From Lytechinus variegatus (taxonomy: Eukaryota; Echinodermata; Echinoidea; Temnopleuroida; Toxopneustidae), in assembly GCF_018143015.1 (NCBI RefSeq), contig NC_054747.1, forward strand, positions 38,666,233 through 38,730,232: a stretch of 64,000 nucleotides of DNA, given 5' to 3'. Position numbers and translations under genes: made by a program. Positions within the stretch are counted from its first letter, which is position 1; the number at the start of each line of letters is the position of its first letter. Positions 47,105-59,100 of the stretch are shown in pieces. The notes below the pieces were generated by a model. It saw only the letters and a list, made by a program, of their open reading frames with translations, did not search any database and was not told where the DNA came from.

Positions 47105-50100
47105 CTGGAAAAGAATTGAAAAAAACATGTTTATAAAGTGTGTTTTATAAAACCAACAAACATTCGTTTAAAGTCTCCAGTCTATTTCAATAGTCCACCG
47201 CAGGACTAGATTATAAAAAATAGGTATGCTCTTACACTGTTATGATGTGAAGGATTGGACAAAAACAATATGTGTTTTACCAAAAAAAGGAGCAATTGAA
47301 CATCGAAATTGGGTGTATTTAAATCATGGAATGGGTTAATACTTTACAGTCAGTCAGCAAGCCCCTGTGTTAATGAGCAAATGGGCAAGATTTATCAAAG
47401 TCCTCTCGTGGCTGAATTCATGTCCCTGCAAAATCTCGTGATTTGTGAAACTTTCTTTCTCAAACAATTTAACCACTTTCTCCTGGAGTAAAATTGATTA
47501 TTTTTCTACCATTGGGAAGAGTAAATGTTACTCTTTCATATTGGTTATTTCTTTTGAATAAAATATTTTGATAAATAAGTGATTTTTTTAACGGAAAGGA
47601 TGCATCAAACAGAATTTTCTTCCTCTGTTTTCACTTGCAAATTGTGCAACATTTTGTGTTTTAGGCACCAACATTATTTATATCATCAGAAAGCTCAAAC
47701 TCTATACTTTCTTACAGTGTCACTCTTGATATGTGGCATCTTTTAGATCAGTCAGCAGCCAGCTTTTTCCATCAAGATGCAACACGAGATTTCTAAAATT
47801 TCTGAGTAACATAAAATCCAGAGTTCTGATTGGCTGAATAATGTTTTCACAACAGGCGCGGGTTATTTGAAGAGATTACCACATGGTGAGTGTGACCTTG
47901 CAGAGGCCCAGTGTGGGGGAAATTGGAATTTGCGTGGGTGTGTGGTCTCTGAGACCAATCAGAGTGCAGTATTCTTGTTTTTGAGCTGCTAAATGTACTT
48001 GGCCTATGAAAAGCTGGCTGCTGACCCACCTAAGATACATCTTCTTATACAAATTATATCATATTAAAGCGTATAGATCTTCAGCTTTATTATGATTTAA
48101 GAATTATTTGTGCTCAAACAGAAATCAAGTGTGAAACAACAACATTTGTTGCATGAAAAAATAATTTTGTTTCATGTTTTATATCAAAAGTTTTCCTTAT
48201 ATTACAACATTTTTAAAAATTCCAGACACATGACCTGAAAGAATGATTCTTCTTCTTTACAAAGATACCAAAAACATTAAATTTGGTTAATATTTAGAGC
48301 AGCAGTGGCGGAATAAAAAGAGGTGTTTTGGTTCGCACCAAGCTCATTAATAATGCAAAAACCCTATAGTCATGAATATCACTTGGATAAAAGAAGCTAC
48401 TTTTTCAGGGCTTGCCGACTGACTGTTTAAGGAAATAAGCTTTGTAGCTTCCTTCTACTATCAAATTACTTGATCTGAAAGGTAGGTGCTCTATTGGACA
48501 ATTCATATGAATGGCAGTTCACCAAACTTTATTCGTTCTTGAAGCAAAATGGTAAATTGGTGACTTGTTTATTTACCATATTCATGCATACATTTAGTAA
48601 CATCTTCGAAAAAGTGAAATCAAAATAAAATCAATGTTTTATATGACGTCCAAGATTTCAAGCAAATGCTGGTGTTATCTGTAAGTGGGGTGCATGAATA
48701 GCATCAATGAGCTGTAAGATATTTCTTCATTTTTTAAGGTTAGTTTTGTAAATATACCTGAGACTCCATTGCCTCTTGACAAGACGGTGAGGGCGGGCCA
48801 CAACTATTGCCACGCGGTAAAGTTGGAAGTTTGCGAGAGCTCATCTGCTTGTGCAGCATAGGACCTGCGATACAAGGTCAAGGGAGTCATTTTCATGTCA
48901 ATTGCATTATTAAGCGGATTAGTGTAAATTTCATGCCATTCAAAGGAGTACTCCAGGCTGATTTCAACAAATAGCGAAAAATAAGACAAACCACACACTG
49001 AAGGTTTGATCAGAGTCGGATAATGAATAACAAGGTGACATTTTAAAAATCAGCAATATTTAGGCGAGGCAGATCTATGCAAGTCATTATGAATATTCAA
49101 TCAGGAAACTAAATTATGGCATATCCTTACATGTTCTATTGCATTATGTTAACTTAATGAAATTATGTTTATTCACCTTTTTCCCTCCTAGAAAAAAAAA
49201 ATGGATTGACAAGTGATTTAATGCATGAAATATATATTGCTGCAGCTAATTCTATTATAAGACAAAATATATACACATGTATGTTATTATGAAAAAAATG
49301 ATTATTTCGTGTAATAACGCATCAAAAGAAAAAAAATTGAAAATGTGACATCATCAGCCCATCTAATGAATATTCATGTCAACGTGCGTAAAACAAAATA
49401 TTCCTCTTCAAAACTCAGCAACTTACTTATTTGAGATTTTCAGAATTTTGCTTGAAGAATTTTACTCTAGTCGTTTACACCTATTATTTACACTTAAACT
49501 TATCTTCAGCCCGGTGTATCCCTTTTAATTAAAAAAATCTATAATATACACCTATTCTTTCAAAAATCAAACCAGCCAACAGTATAATAAATGGAAATCC
49601 AGTCTTGGCCATAAAATAATGTATTGGAAAGGAGAAAATAAATGAAACAGAAAGGTATAAGTCTGAGAAATATATAGGAAAAGCAATAATAAAGTTATGA
49701 CTGCTTTAAAATTGAGATCCCTAAGACTATGTAGATTTCAAATTAGCAAATTGGTAAGTAAATTAAGACAAAAGGCGGTGACAGCTCTCCTATCATTTGC
49801 CTATACCATGTATACGAAATGTATTTAATTATCAGGTATTTCTGGTTTTCTCCCAAGTACCCATTCTCCTCGGGCATGATGATCAAGATGGTACATTGTT
49901 TTATATCATCATGAAATAAAATATAACGTGAAGTCAAACTTTTGAAAAAAAAAATCATTTTAGTCATTTATATTTTGGAGGCACGTGTACGGCAAATTTA
50001 AAATCTTCATGGGTATATATTGATTACCAATATTTGCTACTTTTAAAAATCATTACTTATTGTTTATCCGATATTTTTCAAACTTTCACCTTTCAACTTG

Positions 50101-53100
50101 TCTGATTTTCTGTTTACCTCTAAAAGCAAGATTTAATTTGGGTTGGATTCCCCTTTAACACTTTGTAATATAAAAGTTAGGCTAAAATGAATCTTGAATA
50201 GTTGATTCTCTGTCATCACTGGATATGGGGTACAGATTACGAGATAATAACAAAGAAAGCCCTGTTCAGCAAAAAATGTGGATGAATTTTGATGTGAAGT
50301 AGGTGATATCATTCTGTTTAAATATATCAATACAAATATGGCATGCATGAAATCTGAAATGGAAAAGCAGCATGGTCTACATGCACTGCTAGCAGGCCAC
50401 TGTACATAGAACCTACAAATATCGTCCGATGCGTCAAGAGCAGCCTAAAATGTCACGGCAAAAAAAATCGAGACATACGCAACATCGTCAAATATGGATA
50501 GAGCACTGATAGCAGCATTTGTTGCAATTTTTGAAGATTGTAAACCAACAATAGACTAACCTCTCTTTTTGTTCCATTTCCATGCAGCGAATACGATGAG
50601 GATGACGACTAGACACACGACAGCGCCCGCTACGATAGCGACAAGGCTGGTGATGTCGAGGTCATTGGTTTCTGGCGATTTACTTTCCAAGGCTGTTGAG
50701 AAAACAGAAATGGATGCAATGAATATATCAAATTCACTCTGCTCCCCCAAAATGGAATGACCCAGGGTTCTTAGTGGCAAGTTTTAGAGAGGGGTTGGTT
50801 GATTGGACAAAAAATCGACAAGTAAAACAAGCGCGAAAAAGGGCTATCTCTCCTATCATAAAGATAATTTGGGGGAGATAAAATTAGACAAACACAAAAC
50901 ATACAAGCAAACAGAAATAATATAAAAACGATCTTTTCGCAACGAAATAACGATGGTTTTTGGTCATGACAAATTGGAGAAGCACCCCGTTTCCCAGGGC
51001 CATGGAATAATCCGGAAGTTGTAGATTATCAACATACGGCAAAAAGTGAAATTCTAACGTTTTTTCAAAGTAAATAAATTTGTTTTTATTTTCTTGCGTT
51101 AGCTGCTTAATTTTCTTAAACGTTTTATTATCCTCGTATTTCCGTTGCATATCAAATGAAACAACTTACGTGGAGCTGGGAACATCACGTGATCCCCCTC
51201 GCTGCACACGCCCCGCCCACAGCTAAGCAACCAAATCTGTGATTGTGAGACTACAGTCTCCACTTTGACTGGATTGTTGAGCTTCAGACACGCCTCTTCG
51301 CGTCGAGCAACAATCACCTTAACCTCCAAGTCAAAGCAGAGGTCTTTAGGTATCGGCCTTGTGTTGTTTGATTTGCGCTTAACAATAATATAGCCAGATG
51401 TGATGTCAAACGTAGCGACTACACCTGGGTTTTGATACAAAGAGGATTGAAATTATTTACTATGGTATGATAAAGGTAATATGTCCATGAGATATCGAAA
51501 TACAATACACATATACTATAATCGTTGAATCCATCTCAACAAATATCATCCGTCATCATTAACTTTTACGACAATGCTGTAGAAAGTTATTAAAGAAAAA
51601 CACACACAGACATATAACAGCCATGAAGGAATCAATACGTCGATTACCGTTTTGTCGCCCTGTTGAACCAGTGTTTTATTAATGTCTTTGTATCCGTTTT
51701 CTAACCCTTTCGAAAAATAAGATAACATAATGGCTCAAACCGCAGTTGTTTCACTTCATTTGATAAAAAGGCATAGCACTGATACAAATGAATATAAAGT
51801 GATATCCTGAAATTGAGGAGAATCATTTGTGTAAACTTACCAAGTTGATCAGGTGACAAAGCTAACCGGAAATGAAAATAGGGCAAAAAATACAATAATT
51901 AGTTATCTAAAACGTTGAGTACGTATGAATATTAATCGATCTTGTAAATAATCAACAATTGTCATTATTTCTTAGATGTAAATACAGCACTTCAATACAT
52001 GATAGAATATGATTGAGTGTTTCACAGCTATAAGAGTCTAGTTCACATTAAATGCAACTATGTATTTTGCTTTGATATATTCAGATGCATTTTGTGAAAA
52101 AAACATAAACAATAAAGGTTTCAAAATAAATGGTGATACTCCTGACAATATATTTTTTATATGAAGAGCTCACTAGCAAAAAGTGTCAGTTTTTCATCAT
52201 ATTTCATTTTTGTTTGTCCCAATGTATAGATTCTTAGTAGCTCAATAAGATGATACCAAAGAAAAGTTGAATTCCCATTAAAAATTGATTTAAAATGGCA
52301 AAGAAAAATCACTTTGCTTTCAAAAGGGGGTTAGGTCCATTTCGGTTTAGTTGCAAAAGGGGTTAGGTCAACACAGATTTTTTTTTGGAAAAGAATATAA
52401 TTAAAAAAATAAGTAGAAAGGTAGATTTCTTTTATACCCAATTGTATGTTCCCATGGTAGGGTATCATGAAAATTTAGTTTTGCATAAGAATATTGCAAT
52501 ATGCATGTAGGAGAATACGAAAAAGAAACTTTTTTTTTGAGTGGACCTTATCCCTTTTGCAAATAAACTCTTCTGAAGAGCTCATTTGTCAAAAGGGGTT
52601 AGGTCCATTGTTCATAAATTTTATTGTTTTCTGTCTCAAAACCTCTAAATTTTTAGTCGCTCTGATGAAAACAAAGACAATTTGAAATTTACATAAAAAC
52701 GTGAATAAAAGTGGCAACGAAAAATCGCTTTTTTGTTAATAAAAATAGATTGGATTCATTTAAGTTGCTTGCAAAAGGGGTTACGTCCACAATGATAATT
52801 TTAAACAGAATACATAGAACAAAATTGAAGACAGGTAGATTTCTTTCATACCCAATTTTATGTTCACATGATAGGGTAGTACATCATGACAGTTTAGTTT
52901 CTCATAAGAATATTGCAGTACGTGAGAATAAATAAAACACGGTTTTTCTCGGAATGGTCCAAAGTGGACCTAAATCCTTTTACAACTAAACTCTTCAAAT
53001 AATAATTGTCTTTATATAGCGCTTTATCAATCTGCGACTGCTCAATGCGCTTAAAAAACTATTATCACTCGATTCATAACTTTTTAGCAGCATGTTAGGC

Positions 53101-56100
53101 GCACACTTGCTAAACCAACCACAATGACAGTTGTTTCATATCTGTTACAAATTAGCATCTGGGTGAGAGTTACAAAGTGTGGATTCATGCCTTGTCAAAG
53201 GACACTAGGTTGGATTCGAACTCACTACCCTCTGACTACTAAGCGAAAGTCAGAACCAATACACCACGGCGCTTTTACCCAGTTTTTCATCTTTTGGGAA
53301 AGTTACGCAAAGGCCGCGATCAGTCTCTATATTTGTGAGTCAAAAAATAGGGAAACTTACGAGCAGTGGAATTTCGAGCAGGTTTCGACGCTTCGCTCTC
53401 CCCGAAAACATTGACTCCGGTTACGGTGACGTCATATAGCGAGTACGCCTGCAACGCGGTGATGTTGAAATGCGTATCTGTTATACCGCGATGAACAGTA
53501 CACTTCTCATTGGCTCCCACTAGACATGACGTCACGGTATATGTCTGATCAGCGCCCCCATCGTGCCCCGGCCGCCAGATGATGTCCAGAGATGTCTGGG
53601 TGGTTGTCTTTTGGATGAAACTTACTGCCGTTGGTGGGGCGGGTTTGGCTGTAAGTTCGAGGAAAACAATTTATCAGAAGGGCAATTAATTCTAATTTCA
53701 GACGGGTTTTATGTAGTCATACTAATTATCGTGGGTTTCTTTTGTAGTGGACATACAACAGTATGCCTCCAAGAGATATTTCGTTCTTATAGAGCCAGCA
53801 GTAGAGTATTTACCATGTTTCATTTTTCTCAAATATGCACTGGTAAGTAGATAGGATGGGTTAAAATATTTGATATATCAATTATAAGGAGCCTCTAATG
53901 AGTGCGTCATTTCTTAATTAGCAGGATTTTTTAATAATCAAATGGAAACCTCTCCTTGATAAATGGAGTCAATTTAGTGATTCTTATACTTACACTTTCC
54001 ACCGAGAGTGACACTTATCTCAACCCTTCCGTAGTCATTTTCCGCTACGCACCGATATATCCCGTAATGGACGGCCGGAACTATATTGACTATATCCAGC
54101 CTACTGCTGATGTTGATAGAGTAGTCACTTTGTTCTGTTGTAGTTTCCACCGCAGAGGGCGGGCCACTGATCGTTCTGTTATCGGGTGTGTACCATGTGA
54201 TCGTTGGTCTAGGGTTCGCCGTTGCGTTGCAGGTCAGTGATACCGCTTCGCCTTCATTGCGATGGGCGCGGTATCCTTCGTTGGTGATGATTGGAGGATC
54301 TATAGATTGACAAGGAGGTATACGAGCAATAGTTGAAAGACCTACTATGTCGTATGGCATTCTATATCAATTGAGTAGCATTTAAACACGTTCTGAAACG
54401 ATGTTATTAATTCGTCCGATGGGAATTCGATGTCACATCTAGATGGATGAGTACAGTTGCAAAAGTAACAATTGTATGTAAAAATGAAATTAGACTCTAT
54501 TTTTAACCCACTCCCAAAGACTTACGGTAGACTATAATCTTCACGGTTTCAAAGCGGCTTGAACCCACACCGTTGTCGACAGTGCAGCGGTACCTTCCAG
54601 CATCCGACCGACTAACCACAGTAAACTTCATCGGTGATTCCCGCTGCGGTCCAGCGACGTTACCATCTGCGTCTATACGCGTCCAGCCGATGAAGGACGA
54701 CCCCATTGGATTTCCGTTCGCAGTGCAATTGACTTCAAGATCCCGGGTCCCTTCTATCACCCTGTCAATGGGTACGCTGGAGTGAACCGCCACATTGGAA
54801 ACAGGATCTGCATATCGAGGTAAAATAATGGTTCTTTTGGTACATAAACTGTATCTGACTGCTCTTCAGTTGCGTCATGCTTGTGCAAATTTTACCGATT
54901 TATCAGACGGCATCATCAGAATCATGAATATTATAATCGCAAAATAATGTTGTTCTATAGGGTAAATAAAACACACGGGTTTGTTCCAGAATAACTTAAC
55001 CCTATCTAGGCCGGGGGGGGGGCCTCGGAGGCCCCCCCCTCAACAAATCCCGCAATATTTTCGCCGCGCGAAATTTTTTGACCGTGCCACTCGCTGACTT
55101 TTTACTTTCAAGTCTTGCGCAACTTTTGAGACCAACTTTGCGTCACCCGGGTACGTGGTTCCGAAATTACGCACCATTATGTAAGTGCATGTCAGACCGA
55201 AAATTGCTCAAAAACATGATTTCGTGTACAAAGTCAATGCAAATTGTGTTTTCAACCAAAATTAATAAATGTATGATTATTTTTAGTTTTTCTGGTCTAA
55301 ATGTATTTATTTTATGCTATTTATGATCACAGAAGAGTCCCCAACAAATTTCATTGAAAAAACAATGAAAAACAAAAGCTCAAAAAACAAAGAAATACAT
55401 AAGAAATTGCAAAAACAATAAAATACATAAGAAAATGATTTGATATCGCAATTTTTTTTCATGTACACTTGCTAAGAACACCACAAAGAGTTTCTATACC
55501 AAAAATTAGTACATTTGGAGCTTTATTTAGGGAGTTAGAGGAAAAAGTATGATTTCGCATATTAATTATGCATAAATTAGCATAATCACTTAATAGCGAT
55601 TCGCACAAAAAAAATTACTATACAATCTTGGAGATTATGTCCCAGGCAACCAGCATGCCAATTTTCGGCGCGATCGCGCGGTCGACGGCCGAGATCTTAG
55701 GGGGGGGCCTGGGAGGCCCCCCCCCCCCCCGGCCATATGAACTCCCAAAATACCCCGGCCTAGATAGGGTTAATGAGGAAAGATAAGACACACCTTACGG
55801 CGAATCACCAAACATTAAGGCGAAACCCGATCACAATGTTCACGTAGATCCATTATTTTCCCTGGAACCCATACCACATTAAAATGAAAATGTTCTCATT
55901 AGAAATCATTAACCTTTGTAAATATTACAACTGTTGTTAATTTCATCACCAGTGCATTTCTATTCTATTCTAAGCAAAACAAGCTATGCAAAACTGGATA
56001 TTATTGAATTGCTCTCCATTCTTACATAGAATATCTGGTCTGCATGATTCGGAACATAGCTGGTTGCACATTGCAGTGGACTCGATACAGCATTTGAACT

Positions 56101-59100
56101 CCCTGTTGAAGTCTACTCTGTCGAATAACTTGGTATGGGATAAAACGTTCGCACCGTCTTCGGCAATGGTCGACGTGGAATTTTGAACACGGACGCTATC
56201 GTAGAGCCAGTAGAGCACAGGTGGAGGCGAAGTTGCTGCCGAACGGCATCGAAGAGTTGCTGAGTCTCCGGAAATTACTGATGTCGGGCATTCGTGGACC
56301 ATGACAGACGACGGGCATGCTGTGGTATCAAGAAAAAATATCTGAGTAAATATTCTCTTTCCATTTTAAAAGGATTTGAGGCCCGTTATAATGATATTTA
56401 TCGCGATAATTTGACACACGAGGAGATTATGCTGCGAAGTTCATTATATTTCTCATTTTCAGTGTCACCATATTTTAAGTCCAGATTTAGATTGCGACTT
56501 CTAATTAAAAAAAAATGAGACACACTTTTTAAATATGTAAGTATATATACAGTAACTAAGTAGTTTAACTAGGATCTAGTAACGATAACGAGATGAGAGG
56601 TGAAATAGGCTATTCCTGAGTAGGAGATAATAATGTGTATTACTAGATTATAAGAAATCAGTACATCAATTTCACTAAGCTCACTACTAATCTAATATTT
56701 TCTCGAGATTTTTCTTACCTTGGACATCCAAGACAACCCTAGAAACCACAGTCTGACCCGTCGTTGGATGCGTTGCTACGCAACTTAAAGCCTTCCCAGA
56801 ATCCTGCATGCCTGCCGTCACATGGACAACACGATGTGACATCACCAGGCCACTGTTGTCTCTGCTCGGTTCATCGACCTGATCATCCATTGTAAAATCT
56901 ATTTGCTGTCCCTCCCAGACAATCTCAACGCGAGGTTTTGTTGGTAGAACGAGGGAGCAGCGAAACTGATAGGATTGTTCAACTTGGATTTGCACGACCG
57001 AATTGTTGGTGTACGCGGTCCTGTAGTCTGACACTACAATGTCCTGAATAAGAACTATGGGAAAGTCAAAAGAGATAGCAGATGTATACTTTAGGGGTGG
57101 CAAACTAACACGACAGAAATACAATCAACAGCAAGATCGCATTGTCGCAAATCGTGTTTTCGTCATACATTGGAACAGAATCTCATCAAACTATGCAGTT
57201 AAATGACTATTGGGGTTTGGAAGTACACTTTATACACATATATCTTATATTACAATTTCTATCTCAGGATATGCTGCAAAAATCAAGACCCTAATATGAT
57301 TATATTTTAGAGCGTGCACCTCGTAGTCATGTTTTTACTAAACACTTTTTTGTGTTTGTTTTTTTTTGGGGGGGGTAGGGTCGTTTAAAACATGTGTTGT
57401 TGTTTTTTTTTTCAAAGTATGATATTTACGGTTGCTTGTGCTATTGCTTCTCTTTACTTTGTGGTGTCTCTTAAAAAAGGTCTTTCATATCAGTAAAGGA
57501 ATGAAATTCACATTCTTTATTATTGTTCGTGATAATATTTTAATCTGAACTTGAAAACACAAAAAAAAAACACTGTCGATCAAGAAGTAAACAGTGTAAC
57601 CAGCAATGGATAAACATAGATATATGAATAGCCCGGCAACGGAGATACACATGACCTTTGGTTTCCTAATATCATTAGTCATGATATTTGATTGATTCAA
57701 CATTGTTCTCTGTCCATACAGCTTATCATCAAGTCTAATATTAAGTTCGAAAAGAAATGACCCACTTAAATTTGTATTTTTTTTAGAATATCCCGTTGAA
57801 TTAGTAACTCTCCAAAAGATTTCATATTTTCAGGGTTAAGATTAATGGGAATGTAGATTTTAATACCACTGACTGATTAAATGGCTGTTTAATGTATAAA
57901 TATCATTCACAACAACTCAAAATATCTGCCCCGACTCAAAAGTGCACCCATTCATTGATATATACAGCCGAAAGACTTTGTTTTAGTATGATTGTTCCTT
58001 TTTCAACAAATGACACCATTACTTTTCATTTACTGGCTGAAATGTTACTGAAATGTTCAATATCTACAAGTTTAAATTGGATTATGAGGCGTGCTCTTCT
58101 TTCAAATACTAGTCGAAAGTTGTTTGATTTGAACTTTTTAAATGTAGGAGAATAAAGTTTTCATCTTTGAGAACAATTATATACAGATAAAAATCCAATT
58201 CCTGTCGGTTTCTTTTCTTCATGCGCCCTTTAATACACACCAAATCACAACCGTGTTTGAAATTCTTATCCTCTGGCAAATTATTTGTATCTTCGAGGTC
58301 AGAACGCTAAGGGAAAATATAAGAGCCCAACAAAAACTATTGACTTTAGGGAGGCGAGATAAGGATTTTGTTGAAATTCTGTACACCGCTTCCGAGTTGA
58401 ATATCTAGAAGTGCGGGAATGTGGTAAAGGATAAACATTTCAAAACGGTCTAGCCTAGTTATCATGGTTATTGCCCCACCAGAAGTCATACGAAATTGTG
58501 TATAATTTTAAAAGCCTGTTTGATACCAAATGTATTCAAATATAGTGTTTGCTCAGAAAGTTGGTGGGTATGTAACTGAAATAATAACATTAACAGTTCC
58601 TGAAATGTTTTAGTTGTAATTGTAAATATACCATATTTGCGAGTACCAGGAAAATGCTCTCCTGCCGAGTTCCTATGGGAGTTACCATAACAGAAACAAA
58701 GATTGCGAAGTATCTGCAATTAATAACATTGGTGACCTCCTGGCTATATCGTTCTTCATTGGTCACTTACCATCAACGGTTAGTTGAGTTGTGCTTGAAT
58801 ACACGACCAGGTCACTGGTAAGAACTGAACACATGTACGTGGCCTCGTCATCCAGATCAACGTCAAAAATCGTCAGATTCCCACTCGAACTCGTGTCAAC
58901 GTTAAGGTCGTACTTGTCCATTGGGGTCGATGTCGATTCCTGCAGCCCACACGACTGTTCACATGCGTAGGTTAGGAATGTGGTGCCATCCTTCGACCAT
59001 GCAAGGTATCCGAAGTCTTCGGGGGTAGTGTGAGGAAGATAAGTGCAAGAAAGCTGCACGGTGGCGCCCTCTACGGTTGACTTTCGCTCTATCGTTGTCA

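Noticed and set aside
53974-54785. + strand open frames over the Ig exons
   Set aside because: Antisense shadows of Ig exons 4 and 5.
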